From Alnus glutinosa (lineage: Eukaryota; Streptophyta; Magnoliopsida; Fagales; Betulaceae): 64,000 nucleotides of DNA. Within the stretch, counting starts at the first letter, position 1. Each line of letters opens with the position of its first letter. Below are positions 23,238-35,154 of the stretch, piece by piece. The DNA lies in assembly GCF_958979055.1 (NCBI RefSeq), contig NC_084888.1, positions 6,557,501 to 6,621,500 on the forward strand, read 5' to 3'. The notes under the pieces are model-generated. The model saw only the letters and a list, made by a program, of their open reading frames with translations. It did not search any database and was not told the origin of the DNA. The translations under genes and the position numbers were made by a program.

Positions 23238-26200
23238 TGCCCCCACTTTCTTCTACTTTCTCTCTCTCTCTCTCTCTCTCTGTGGTTACTTGGTGCCGAA
23301 GCTTTTGTTGAGCTTAAGAACAGGGACCTTTTGTAAAGAAAGCTGCTTTACTTTTTGAATAAAGTAGGGTAGGGCACATTTCGAACACGAAAATGATCCT
23401 ATTATTATTAAAAAAACAATTCCCTTATTTAAAAAACAAGGAGGTCGATGACGACACGTAATTCTCTCACTATAATTGAATTACAATTTATAATAATTAA
23501 AAAAAGAGTTCAAAACATTTTACTCATAGAATGTTTTTATTTTTTATTTTTTTTAAATACTCTTTAACAGATTTTTTATTATCTTTTCTATTTTCCATTA
23601 AATATTATTTCTTTATTATATTCTTGCCAGCAGTTATATTTTCAAACATTCATCTTTTCCCACTGTCATATTTTCAAGAGATTTTTTTTTTTTTTTTTGT
23701 TTCTTTTTTCTGTTAGGTGCCGATTAATCAATAATTTTGAGTTATCCTATGAACAATCTGCATATTCATTTCAATTTTCAACCTACAGATTCGCATAATA
23801 TGCCAAATTGTTGTAGCTAATGCTAATCGTGGTTGATTAGCAATTTAGCATTAGCTATAACGATTGCAAATTGTTCTTGCACGTTCACTATATATGCAAC
23901 CACGTGCAGGTCTACTCCTCAAATTTTTTGTTGCCACATTGTTCACCTTTCAAGAAATTAAAATTAAAAAAAAAAAAAAAAAAAAAAACCTACAGATTCC
24001 AAATTAAGAGGGATCAAGAAACGATGAATAAGATATTAAAAACAAAAAGAAAACTTAGAAAAGTAGAAAACCAATTAATGTGTTTCGATAATAAGTATGT
24101 TTGGGAATAAGAATAATATTAATTCTATTTGCTACAGTATTTAATTTTTTAAAAATAAATCAAATTTTATCTCATTTTTTATAATTTTATTTCAGAAAGT
24201 CAAATTATCTAAACATTTTATACAATTTTATTTGCTTTAGAATTCACGCACGAAATTATTGTTGAATTCAAATTTTAAAAAATTGAACACCCAAACGTAC
24301 CATTAAATATTTTGGGGGAAGGTGGATGAAAAGGCCGGTGAGGAGAAACAATAAATAACCAAAAATTGATGGCTGAGAATTATTATTTTATATATTTATA
24401 ACTCAATAAATATTAAAAATAGTATTTATTGAATAAAATATTATTCAATAATGGAAGGGCAATTTCAATGAAATAGTTGTTTTTTTTTGTTTGTTTGGTT
24501 GTATACCATTCTTACGAGTAATTATTCTCTTTCGAATACATATTGGTTTATCTTTAAAAAATAAGAGAAATAATTATTCCTTGAGAAATGTAATTAGTTT
24601 TTCAAAAAAAAAAGAAAAATCATTATTTTTTCTACAAACCTAAATTAATCACAAAACTACTCGATTCAATCTTTACAAACCCTAATGCGATCGATCTACA
24701 ATCCCTTCTCTGTTACAAATCCCAATAATATCACATTACTTTTGCTATTCAGAAGCACACCTAGGCAAGTTTTGGTAATACGTCCTATGTCACGATCGAA
24801 GTCATGTTGGGATCTGCCATGGATGTTCTTAATATGGAATTTAGGGTTTATTTCAATGCATTTGTTATGGAATTTATATTGGTCGGCAAAATTTTCCTAT
24901 ATATATATATCTTGGATATTTTATTAATTTTAGTACAATTCTAGTGAGAATACATACATTGTTATCAAACTACTAATATGAATAACTATTTCATTCCATC
25001 TGTTTTTATTCACAATAATAATTATTTATTTTTCTAATAAAATATCAATTTCATACAAGGAACGGACACTTAATGTGCTACAGTAAATAAGAAGATATTG
25101 CTATTTACCGTAGCAAAAATTAACTAAAGAGCAAAAACTCATCATATTAGGTAAATATAGTCAATATGAAGAGTGGTTCGAATGGGTGGTTCGATCCCCC
25201 ACGGCCCACGGAAATACTAGGGCAAATGGGAAGCCCTAAAAGGGGTGATTTTTGCTAATGTGACGAGCAATATTCACATGCAAAATATCTTTCCCAATCC
25301 CATTTCATTGCTAAAACCATTAATAATCTAACTGTCAACATATTCACTATGTGAATAAATATGTAAAATTTAATCTAAATTATAAAATAATTTATCTCCA
25401 TAACTCCATTTTATTTCAAATAGAGAAATTTAGTGTTAGAGTATATTTGAGATATTGATTATAATCAAATTAGATTTGAATACATTCGATTCTTATTTGA
25501 TTTGATCTTTTATATCATTTTGTAGTCCTTTGAACTTTATTTTGTGGACGGTGACGTAAGTCATAGATCAAATCGCGTAAAATCTCATATCCATTTTATA
25601 TTATTATGTTTTCTTTCATTTAGTGCATGCCCAAATTTGTAAGTTAATGAAAACTGTTCTATGTAAACGAAAAAACAACAAAAAGGAGACAAAGCATGCA
25701 TACACTCTAATTGGGGTACCATTTGATTTAGAGAAATGCCATATGTCACTTTTTTTTATTTTACAACAATTTAAGACTTGTTTGAAACTGTTACGTTTGT
25801 ATTGTGAAATAAAAATGTAGATTTTAGCATTATATTTTTTTATTATTTATATATTGATCAGTAATGCTGCATATTATATTTTTATCACATAACTATTCCA
25901 CAAAGCTGATGCGTCAGTTCTAACTAATCTTTAGATTTTTTTGTTAAAAAAAAAAAAAAAAACACCGATTCAAAAGGTTAGTTAAAACTGATACATCAAT
26001 ACTATGAGATAATTATAAGATAAAGATGTAATTTTCAGTATTATTTTTTTATAGTTAGCTGGGCAAGACCATTTGTTGATTAAGAGACCAAAATGCTCAC
26101 CTTAAAAAAAAAAAAATTATGTAGCGAAAATGCCTCAAATGCCGAGGACGCAATGCACCAAATGTACAAAGTCATACAAAGGAATGTACATGCGGATGTA

Positions 26201-26860
26201 AAATCATATGCAATATTACCAAACACATCTGCAAAATGTAGATATCACTGTTAGGTATTCGCATCATGTTTTTGTTAACCGTATCAGTACGATTATTATG
26301 GTTATTAAATTCGATTACTCCACATATTAGATAATGAGCATTCTTTAGACCTTTATTAAGCTCTATTTTAAACGATTTTGAAAATAATTTAGGTCAATTT
26401 TTAGCGTTTTGAGTTTGTTTTAAAGTCCTAATCTTTTAAAAATATAATGATTTCAAATTAGTTTTTTTTTTTTTTTTTTTTTTTTTGTCCAAGTATATAT
26501 TATACAAAGAAAACAATATATATATACGGCTAACCACACCGATGTAAACCCATATAAATTAAAATATTATCTGCATTCTATACAAATAATTATTTTTACT
26601 ATCTCATCTATATCCAAATATGCAGATATTAGATAAATGTAAATAGTAAATAGTAAATAGCTAATGCGATCCATTAATATCCGCGGTGGTGAACACCCAT
26701 AGTCACACCATCTGAGTCTGATTCCCAAAACGTTGAAATTCCCGAAAGCGAATAATCAAATCTTATCCTGTTATCCTCACTCAACTGTCGGTCAGGTAGC
26801 GTAAAAAATGAATCCAATGACAGATATTTAAACACGAAGAAAGCGCGTGACATGCGCTAT

Positions 26861-26873
26861 ACCGACACGTGTC
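26861..26873 (+). promoter_or_regulatory. DRE/CRT core overlapping an ABRE in the LEA14 copy 1 promoter
   Basis: ACCGAC (26861-26866) is a DREB/CBF-type core and overlaps the palindrome GACACGTGTC (26864-26873), which contains the ABRE core ACGTGTC. It lies about 65 bp upstream of the TATA box. This is consistent with ABA, drought or cold induction known for LEA14 genes; function is inferred. Confidence 0.6.
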
Positions 26874-26937
26874 GCGACCACGGAAACAAAGTGACAGACG
26901 TAACAAGCCCACAAGTTGTCACCTAGCCTCTTGTTAT

Positions 26938-26947
26938 TATATATAAA
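26938..26947 (+). promoter_or_regulatory. TATA box of LEA14 copy 1
   Basis: TATATATAAA, 70 bp upstream of the ATG at 27018. Confidence 0.6.
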
Positions 26948-27017
26948 GCAAAGGATGACTTACGATTCATATATTGCGATTTCTCTAAATCTGTGTTTTT
27001 CTTTAACCCAACATCAA

Positions 27018-27473
27018 ATGGCTCAGTTGTTGAGCAAGGCCAAGAACTTCGTGGCAGAGCAATTGGTGAACGTAGAGAAGCCGGAGGCCAGCATCGATGA
27101 CGTTGATTTCAAGCAACTCAGCCGTGACTCGGCGGAGTACCTCGCTAAGTTGTCCGTGAAGAACCCCTACGGACATGCCGTGCCCATTTGCCAGATCTCT
27201 TACACCCTCAAGAGTGCTGGCAAGGTGATCGCATCAGGGACGGTGCCGGACCCAGGGTCACTGAAGGCCAGCGACACGACATTGCTGCAGGTGCCGGTGA
27301 AGGTGCCACACAGTGTATTGATGAGCCTGGCAAAGGACATCGGTGCAGATCGGGACATAGACTATGAGCTGGAAGTGGGTCTCACCATTGACCTCCCCAT
27401 CATTGGAAACTTTACCATTCCCCTCTCCACCAAGGGAGAGATCAAGCTACCCTCCGTCTCTGACATCTTTTAA
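27018..27473 (+). CDS. LEA14: LEA14-type LEA_2 protein, intronless copy
   Basis: One open exon encodes 151 residues beginning MAQLLSKAKNFVAEQL and ending LPSVSDIF. This is the full-length cytosolic LEA14 (desiccation-protectant, LEA_2/WHy-like beta-sandwich) family. Recognisable blocks are SVKNPYGHAVPICQISYTLK, PDPGSLKASDTTLLQVPVKV and LPIIGNFTIPLSTKGEIKLP. There is no signal peptide or membrane helix. The frame stays open upstream to 26916, but that extension covers the TATA region, so the start is the ATG at 27018, matching the paralogue. The paralogue at 35155 has an intron exactly where this copy reads GGC AAG GTG. Shared promoter sequence shows this is not a simple retrocopy. LEA14 proteins protect during dehydration and are usually stress-induced. 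Confidence 0.93.
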   Translation: MAQLLSKAKNFVAEQLVNVEKPEASIDDVDFKQLSRDSAEYLAKLSVKNPYGHAVPICQISYTLKSAGKVIASGTVPDPGSLKASDTTLLQVPVKVPHSVLMSLAKDIGADRDIDYELEVGLTIDLPIIGNFTIPLSTKGEIKLPSVSDIF

Positions 27474-27692
27474 AGCTAGTTTGCTTGTATTTTCTTACGT
27501 TTGCTCTACCGGCCTATTATAATGGCTGTGGAATAATTTCATACCCTTAATTAGCTCGAAATGGCGGTGCATAAATAAATATGGACCTTTTCAATTCTGC
27601 GTTTGCATGATTTAGAATTTACAGCATCATATATATATATATATATCAGTAAAAATCAAATCAAAAAGGCTTTCCAAACACATCCAATTAAG

Positions 27693-27968
27693 GCGTGAGG
27701 CGTGGATGATTTAAGAAATGTGAGAAGATCTTCCAAAGTCGAATAGAGTGATAGAAGTACGTAGAACTTTAACAAAAAGACAAGAACCTAGGACCAATAG
27801 AACTCTGTAGAACTTGAAGTCGTGTGAGGCGTACGTGAATGATTTAAGAGATGTGAAGATATTCCAAATTCCAATAGAGAACTCTGTAGAAGTACTTCAA
27901 CAAAAAGACAAAAACCTATGTCGACTAATTCAAGACTTTTCCAATACAAACTCTAGAACTCTGTGGAA
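27693..27968. repeat. Imperfect tandem duplication, about 130-150 bp units
   Basis: The motif series TGAGGCGT, GATGATTTAAGA, TTCCAAA, AACAAAAAGACAA and AACTCTG appears twice in the same order, starting near 27693 and 27826. Noncoding. Confidence 0.6.
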
Positions 27969-28209
27969 CTTTAAGCCATGTTGGCAAATTAATGAGATAA
28001 AAGAACTTATCAAAATAAACAACTTAAAAAAAAAAAAAAAACTTTTCTTTTTGTTTCTCGGGATGTCATCAGCCATCTGTTCATGCGTGTGTAACTGTGT
28101 CGACTGTTGTCAATTGTCATACTCGAAAGATTGAGAAAAAGTTTGTTGTTTTCAAAGTTACCAGGATCTTTCTATAACAGTTTTGCATGTATGCTTTATA
28201 AACTAATTA

Positions 28210-28696
28210 CTGGTGCGTTTGGGTATCGAATATTTCGAATATGAATAATATTCAGAATCTGATCACGGATTTCAAGGCAATGAAAATATGTTTGGATGTT
28301 GAATATAATTTAGATTCTTTTGAATATGTGTTTGGGTGTTGAATTTGGAAGATTGGAAAAAAGTGTTTTATAATAGTATAAAGTGATTGGATTGTATGAA
28401 AAGTTGTGTATAATGATTGGTATGGTAAAAAATAATAATAAAAAATATATGATGGGTTTTAAAAAAGTGTTTTATAATAGTATAAAATGATTGGAAATGA
28501 TTGGATTGTATGAAAAGTTGTGTATAATGATTGGTATGGTAAAAAATAATTAAAAAATATATATAATGAGTTTATTCAAACTATTCAAACTTTATTCAAG
28601 TGACCCATGGGTTTTATTCAACTTGGATCCGGGTATGGGTTTTTGAATAAAAACCCGGTTCGAATATTGAATATCACTACGAACCAAACGCACCAG
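28210..28696. mobile_element. 487-bp MITE with CTGGTGCGTTTGG ends
   Basis: Perfect 13-bp terminal inverted repeats CTGGTGCGTTTGG and CCAAACGCACCAG are flanked by TA on both sides (28208-28209 and 28697-28698). Inside, a block containing AAAGTGTTTTATAATAGTAT and GAAAAGTTGTGTATAATG is duplicated in tandem, about 110 bp per unit. No coding capacity. The TA flank allows a Tc1/mariner-like origin, but the family is not certain. Confidence 0.7.
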
Positions 28697-30126
28697 TATA
28701 ACAAGAGGCTAAGTTATGCAACATGCCATCGTCTATAGCTTATGTAAATAAACTATATCAATCTAATTTAGGTAACAAAAACACGTTGACTGTCCCTTTT
28801 GTTTGTCTTGATCCTTCTGTTGTCTTGATAATTGTGATTGGCTAAAAGTCTTGAGTCCTGACATTCGAGTTGTGGCTGAAATACTACCATTCATGTTCAT
28901 TCATATATGTTATTATAATCAAGTTAATTAGTATTTTACTACATATTGATAATATGCAAATTCTAGACTCCATAATTTTTGAAGAAGTTGTCCAACTAAA
29001 ACCTTATAAGCATGGTACTCTTTGTCAAAAATGTTCTTACGACCTTCTCATCTCCCATCAAATGGTCAAATGCATATGGGAGCTAGCATAAACTCATCCT
29101 AACCTTCCACCTTCATTAATTCATCATAAGGGTGATCTGGATCGACTCCAAAGCTTTTTATCCTTCTACAAACAACACAAAAATAGAGTCAATCCCAAGT
29201 GAGAGAAGCAATAAGTAAGGAAACAAAAGTTCCACAATTCAGGTTTTGTTAAACTATTAAGTTGTTAGATAGTCTTCCGTTCAAACAATATTCAAGAAAT
29301 CTGCCAATATAAGCTATCATTACGAGAGATGCTTAATCCAAAAAAGGAAATACCAAACAGGCCAGGCCACGGCTTTGAGTTGATTGGGATGGCAAGGGGA
29401 AAAAAGGATAATAGCAGAGTAATTTCTCTAACTATTCTGATAATCTCAGAGTATTCCTATGCCACTCAACAGATATAAGGAAGGAAACATACAAAACCAC
29501 ATGTTTGACTCTATCAAGCATGATCTTCAAATCTGACTCTTTTTTCTTTCTTCCTCTTCTTTTCTGGAGGAAAGACAAAACCGAGGCACAGAGGCCAAGC
29601 AACAAAAGGGAACTCTGTTCCACTTCTTTCCAACAACAGTTCCTATGTACATACATCTTGCACGCTTACCAAACACATAGACAAAAGCATGTTGTCATTG
29701 CTGTGTACAGGACTTAAACCTCAGATGTCCCTTGACACTTGTAAGCTTAAAAATAAAATGTTGTTGTGTCATTAGGCTTTTATAATCTCATGAAAGTGAT
29801 TCTTCCAAAACGAAAATAAGCTAATATCTTTATCCAAGTGGGTCTTGATAGGAGACATATTCTCATCCATTAGAAAATATATAATGGATAAATCTAACAC
29901 TTAACTCTAGGAGATGCTCAGCACACAAATTCTAAGTGATCTCAATGGAAAAAATCCATAATCATGACCGAAGTTCACTCACATCTTGTAGTTATAGATA
30001 CATATATAAGCAAAAGCACAAGTATTGATTTTTTTGATGAATAGCACAAGTTTGCTAAAAGCTGAGACAAGGATTAAACTCAAGAAACCTATGAAGTATG
30101 GATCATTTGAGCTCTATATTCATCAG

Positions 30127-30620
30127 TGTTACAACTTAGGAAAAAGCATTAGTCAGATCTGCGCTATCACCCCAAAAAGAATTAGTCAATTTAGAATTTT
30201 CTTAGAATCTATTATAAAACTCAGTTTCACCTACTAACTAGGCAATATGGGATTTAGCACTCATAAGTATCTTTATAAACCACTCATTCTATGTGAGTTA
30301 TTCATCTCTTCCCAATATGGGACTAGAGTGTTACAAACTCTCCCCCTTAAACCCCGGACGTCCTCGTCAGGGTTACGTCATGCAGTGCTCCAGTACCACA
30401 TGACTTGGCATTACTAGGTGGCTCTGATACCATTTGTAACGACCCAGGAAAAAGTACTAGCCAGATCTGCGCTATCACCCCAAAATGACTAATCAATTTA
30501 GAGCTTCAGTTTCATCTAATAACTAGGCAATGCGAGATTTAGCATTTATGAGTATCTTTATAAACCACTCACTCTATGTGAGCTATTCATTACTTTCCAA
30601 TATGGGATTGAGGTGTTATA
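30127..30620 (-). mobile_element. Complete 494-bp TRIM retrotransposon with perfect target duplication
   Basis: LTR-like repeats are 30127-30335 (209 bp) and 30435-30620 (186 bp). Both carry CAGATCTGCGCTATCACCCC, ATAAACCACTCA and CCAATATGGGA, and both end in TGTTA(C/T)A. Orientation is minus: GCTCTGATACCA at 30421-30432 is the complement of the exact tRNA-iMet primer site TGGTATCAGAGC. CTCTCCCCCTTAAA after the first LTR is the complement of the polypurine tract. The 5-bp duplication ATCAG (30122-30126 and 30621-30625) is perfect. The interior is only 99 bp and noncoding. The layout resembles Cassandra-type TRIMs, but I could not see a 5S-rRNA-like segment in the LTRs. Confidence 0.92.
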
Positions 30621-30847
30621 ATCAGTGTCATCGGAAGTATCACAACAATTCAAGAGATAGCAGAAACACAAGATCCGTAAATCAAACTACCCAAATTAGT
30701 ACGTACAGAGCACAAAAAAATAAAATCTATGTTCTTCCATTGACAGAAACCAGTAGAGGTAAACAACAGAAAGAAAGAGAAAACCTTGGGAGATTTGTAC
30801 AACCAGCAAGAACCTAAACAATAGCAAATCAAAAAATCCAAATTCAG

Positions 30848-31315
30848 AATTTGTTGTCAATGTTCCCCTTAAACTACCACATTATTGTTAATGTCTTCTC
30901 AATCTACCAATTGTATCAATATCCTCCATAAACTACCAAAAAATATTAATGTCCCCGTAACAAAAATACTCTTCATCAAATTAAAAAAATAAATAAAAGA
31001 AAAAGGAATCAAACCCGGTTTTTCATTTTTCTTTCGGTTTTCTTTTTTTTGTTAATTTTTTTTTTCTATTTGATAATTTCAGTTATTTTTTTCTTTTTAT
31101 TATATATATATATTCATTCATTTTTTAATGTTTAAATTTTCATTTTAATCATTTTTTTAAAAAAAAATTTATAAGGACATTTTTTGTCTTATTTTAAAAA
31201 TTGGTTATTTTTGTATTTTTATTGGTCTTTGAGGAGATACTGATTTTTTTTGTGGTTTAAGGAAGACATTGATACAATTGGTAATTTGGGAGAGACATTG
31301 ACAATTGGTAGTAGT
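30848..31315. mobile_element. Fold-back element with long inverted ends
   Basis: The left arm (TTGTCAATGTTCC, CTACCAATTGTATCAATAT, CTCCATAAACTACC) is the inverted, diverged copy of the right arm (GTGGTTTAAGGAAGACATTG, ATACAATTGGTAATTTGGG, AGACATTGACAATTGG). Each arm is about 90 bp. The middle is T/A-rich with no ORF. Confidence 0.65.
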
Positions 31316-31324
31316 TTAAATGGA

Positions 31325-31690
31325 GTAATGCTAGAATTCCCTCTTGTGTCACTTTTGCGTCCCTCCAAAAATGATGTAGCTTTTAAAATCATCATTGAGT
31401 TTGTGATTGATCACTATTGAATTTCGATCAAATTGTGATTTTAAAAGCTACCTTATTTTTTAAGGGACACAAGAGTGAAACATGATGGACTTCTAGAATT
31501 ACTCATTTGAGGGGATGGGTAATTCTAGTCGTCATACTCATGTCCCTCCAAAATTGATGTGGCTTTTAAAATTACCATTTGATCAAAATCTAATTGTAAT
31601 CTATCATAAATCAAATGGTGATTTTAAAAGTCACATCAATTTTAGAGGGACGTGGGTATGACATCTAGAATTTTTTTTTTTTTTAAATGA
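31325..31690. mobile_element. Two adjacent fold-back MITE units
   Basis: The first unit runs from GAGTAATGCTAGAATTCCC (31325) to GGACTTCTAGAATTACTC (about 31507). The second runs from GGTAATTCTAGTCGTCATAC (31518) to ATGACATCTAGAATT (about 31670). Each has GTCCCTCCAAAA facing AGGGAC inverted inside. Both are noncoding and related to the element at 685-1110. Confidence 0.55.
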
Positions 31691-32485
31691 CATCTAGAAT
31701 TACTCGAGAGGGACATGTATACTTTTCTCTTTCTTTCTTTCTTTCTTTTTTTCTTTTTTTATAGATGACTTGGAATTTGCTCATGTGACATTGACATTAG
31801 GTGTTGACATAGACGCCGATGTGTCAAATGAAACTGGTGGTAAATGACAAACCGTTAACTTTGACAGTAAAATGATAAAGAGACCCATGCATATGAAATA
31901 TGTGCAAAACCTAAGGGCCTTGTTTTTTTTTTTAAAAAAAAATAAAAACTGAAAGACTAAATTCAAATCAAATTAAAACTTAGGATTTAAATATGACATT
32001 TTTTTTCTAATTTTATTATTATTTTTTAATAAATAACAATCCTAAGAATGATAATTTTTCTTTTTAAAATTTCCACTAGTTTTAGATAGTGTGCAAACTT
32101 GTGCATGGACTAAATCTCCTTATTTCAAAGATTTAGATTAGGTGTTAAAAAAAAAAGAGGCTAAAGGACATTACTTTAGTTTTTTCAACTGTATAAATTT
32201 AATTTCAAAATTTATATGAGAAAGAGAGAGAGTGAATCGAATATAAATTATTGGAAAAATTGCAGGATATCTTATGTAATTTTTTTTTTTAATAGCATTT
32301 AAGCCAAGTCCCTATCTCAAATGAGATAAAGATAAATTATTTTATAATTTAAATAAATTTTACATATTTAATATTATATCTGTTGTCAGATAATGAATAC
32401 ATTGGCGCAATTAACTTTTTAATGGTTTTTAGCCATGAAATCGGATTGGATGGATACTTTTCATTTGATTGTTTTTTACAATTTA

Positions 32486-33005
32486 GGGGTGAAAATGCGG
32501 ATGCGGTTATTAGTAATATCTGCATTCACATAATACGGTTACCACTTTTTGGTATCTGCAACTACATTATACGATTATTATCCGCATCCAAGCTGTTATT
32601 GCGGTTATTATCTGCTATCCGAATATGAAGTAATACGCGTTTTGAATTATTATATAAATCTATATGCAATATTAAATAATGTTTTTATTACTATATGCAT
32701 GTTTAAATAAATTAAAAGTTTACTTGTTACACAATTCACGATTATCAATCATAAATGGTCATTGTTTTATAGAGTAATCTGGATTTGAACTACCAAAAAA
32801 AGAAAAAGAAAAAAAGTAAATGTAGTGAGGTATGACTTTGACATGATAGTGAAAAAAAACTTTACATAACCTTAAAAGTCATAAACTTACCAAATTCAAA
32901 ACGACCTCATTTTAATTAGTAAATTCAATTTTATATATATATATATAGTTGCATATCGATAACGAATGCGAGTAGTTATTATCCGCCCCGCATTTTCACC
33001 CCTAC
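32486..33005. mobile_element. Relic hAT-like element
   Basis: AGGGGTGAAAATGCGGATGCGG at the left and CCGCCCCGCATTTTCACCCCT at the right are inverted ends, with GCGGTTATTA-type subterminal motifs repeated inside. No matching 8-bp flank was found, so at least one border is probably eroded. Confidence 0.5.
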
Positions 33006-34584
33006 GTACTTCGCATGACCACTTGTCCAATTGCAAGTCATTCTGTCTTCCAGTTTCATTGTTGGCATCTCTATGATATAATTTCTCCACCAATATCATA
33101 TTTCTCCATATATACGAGAGATTATAATTAAGGATACAGGTCGACGAATTGTATTAAGAAATTGCATTTACGTGGAACAAATAATTAGAAGAAATGAAAA
33201 AAAAATTAAATTAAATTAATTGACCATGAAAAATTATTTCAGTCAAAATGAAACTAGAAGAACTTTCGATGCCTTGGGGATGGAACTACAGTCCTGCTTG
33301 GGGCAGTACTAGCTGGTTCTCTTAAAATTTCAAAAATTCCTATGTTTTTACCTCCCTAAAAAGTTTTTGTTTTAATTTTGCCTCCATGCTGATGTTCCGC
33401 CCGGCCAGATTGGGATACCATTTGATTTTTATATGAGAAAAATTTATATTTAGTTCTTAGATTTTCATTCATTTTGAATTTAGTCCTTATACTTTTAATT
33501 TTAAAAATAAAATCATCAGTAGGCTTTGCCGATGTTTCAAATAAGCAATTTTATCACTCTATGTCAAAGTCAACAATTTGTCATTTATTACGCGTATCTC
33601 GTTTAACATGTTCATGTTTAAATTAACCTTGGACATTAATGCCATGTCAGCAAAGTAAATGCCACATAAGCAAATACGCGTCATTTTTTTAATTTTTTTT
33701 TTAAAAACGTACATACAAAACATGGTTCGAAAAGGTAATCGATCTAATAAGAAACAAAATAGGCAGCCCCACAAAAATGGTCCGCTGATTGATTATTGGG
33801 CATCTATGTGTACGTATATATTCCATCGCTCCCTCGTGCCAAGGATGCTTGAAAAACAAAACAACAGCTGCTGCCCATCCTGCTGGTAGTGGTGGTGCCG
33901 TTGTCAATTCAGATGATCATATGATTCGACTTGTTACGAGGTACTTACGGTGACTGATATTCTGCAAAACGTGAGGTCGAAGAGGGGTACTTTTTTTTAA
34001 AAAGAAAATAATAAAAGAAAAAGAAAAAAAGACAGGCACCAATATATTCACTATTGTGTTGTGATATCATGTGATGTTATTTTTATTTATTTATTTTTTT
34101 ATATTTTTCATACAGGCTAGGTATCCTGATTTACTTATAGTCGAACAGTACTTCGAGTTAGCCCACATACAGTACTAACATTAACGAGCGTAGAGGCCCA
34201 ATCAGAACCCGTAGACTAATGTAGATGATTGGTAGTTATTGGTTTCTTTATTTTAATGTAGATGATTGGTGGAGATGCCAAGGACTCACGTGCGTAGTCT
34301 ACTTCTCTTTCTTTTTTCTTTATATATATATATAAATGGTGTCATTGGTGTGGCATTGACATGTTAAATGAGACACGCTTAATAAATAACAAATCATTAA
34401 TTTTGACGATAAAATAAGAGAATGGTTTATTTAAAATATAAACAAAATGTGAAGATCATCACTTTATTCTTAAAATTAAAAACTTCAAAACTAAATAAAA
34501 ATCTAAAGAGTAGTACTGCACATGATTTTTCCTGTATATATTTGGCTTGGCAAGACCATTCATTGATTAAATGCTCAGAAAAAA

Positions 34585-34616
<32 letters not shown>

Positions 34617-34975
34617 AGAAAAGAAAAGGAGGGGCCAATTAAAATGCCAAGGCCGCAATCAGTACCAAATGTACACCGTCACACCATCTGAATCTGATTC
34701 CGAAACGTTGAAATTCCGGAAAGCGAATAATCAAATCTTAATCCTCACTCAACTCCCCGTCAGCCGTCAGGATAGCATAAAGAGAAAGTCCAACCCTTCT
34801 TCTTCTGTCATTTTTTCATACAATTTTTTAAAAAAGTTGAATCCTACGTACAAATTTAATGGCCGAAAAAGAAATAAGAAAAAGATAAAAATAGCAGTTG
34901 TGTAGCCTAAAATTTAATCGGATCGTAGATCTTCAAACACGGAGAAAGCCGAAAGCGCGTGGAATGCGTACATCG

Positions 34976-34983
34976 CACGTGTC
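34976..34983 (+). promoter_or_regulatory. ABRE in the LEA14 copy 2 promoter
   Basis: CACGTGTC sits in the same position as in copy 1, but the bases before it are CATCG instead of ACCGA, so the overlapping DRE core is absent. A TATA-like ATATAAG follows at 35044-35050, about 105 bp upstream of the ATG. Confidence 0.55.
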
Positions 34984-35154
34984 GCCACCGCAGAAAGAGA
35001 GTCATACACGTCACAAGCCCACAAGTTGTCACCTCGATCGTCCATATAAGCAAATTAAAGGATCGTTTTCCGATCCCGATTAACGGTGTGCGCGCGAGAA
35101 GGTCTCAGGCTGGGTCTAACAATTTCTTTGAATCTCTCTGTTTCTTTAACGCAA

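Larger units (their letters stand above)
23238..27017. other. Intergenic region between the divergent PIAL and LEA14 genes
   Basis: Contains the PIAL 5' leader with a CT run (23262-23281), long AT-rich sequence, a possible small MITE at 24093-24302 (GTATGTTTGGG facing CCCAAACGTAC) and, from 26055, the left arm of the LEA14 duplication. No gene-like ORF is supported. Confidence 0.55.
26055..27600 (+). repeat. Left copy of the LEA14 segmental duplication
   Basis: Matches 34535-36330 in order. A distal piece (GCAAGACCATTNNTTGATTAA; CCAAATGTACA) is shared. A proximal promoter piece (ACACCATCTGA..CTGATTCC, AAAGCGAATAATCAAATCTTA, CAAGCCCACAAGTTGTCACCT), the coding sequence and the 3'UTR (TTTGCTTGTATTTTCTTACG) follow. 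This copy carries about 530 extra bp (26174-26700) between the distal and proximal pieces, with imperfect 8-bp flanks (ACAAAGTC and CCATAGTC). Confidence 0.85.
27474..35154. other. Spacer between the LEA14 paralogues, transposon-rich
   Basis: Holds an imperfect tandem duplication (27693-27968), a MITE (28210-28696), a complete TRIM (30127-30620), a fold-back element (30848-31315), AATGCTAG-type elements (31325-31690), a hAT-like relic (32486-33005) and a dispersed repeat seen at about 31790-31970, 33480-33660 (inverted) and 34340-34500. No host gene is evident; small open frames are AT-rich noise. Confidence 0.6.

Noticed and set aside
23238-23246. Upstream GTG extension of the PIAL N terminus
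   Set aside because: Plant genes start at ATG; the first in-frame ATG is at 23237.
24685-24927. 80-codon open frame
   Set aside because: AT-rich, no splice partners or recognisable motif.
26916-27017. 34-codon N-terminal extension of LEA14 copy 1
   Set aside because: It covers the TATA box and leader, starts at a non-ATG codon and is absent from the paralogue.
30127-30620. 5S rRNA-like module of a Cassandra element
   Set aside because: Read both LTRs on both strands for 5S box A/C motifs and could not find a convincing match.
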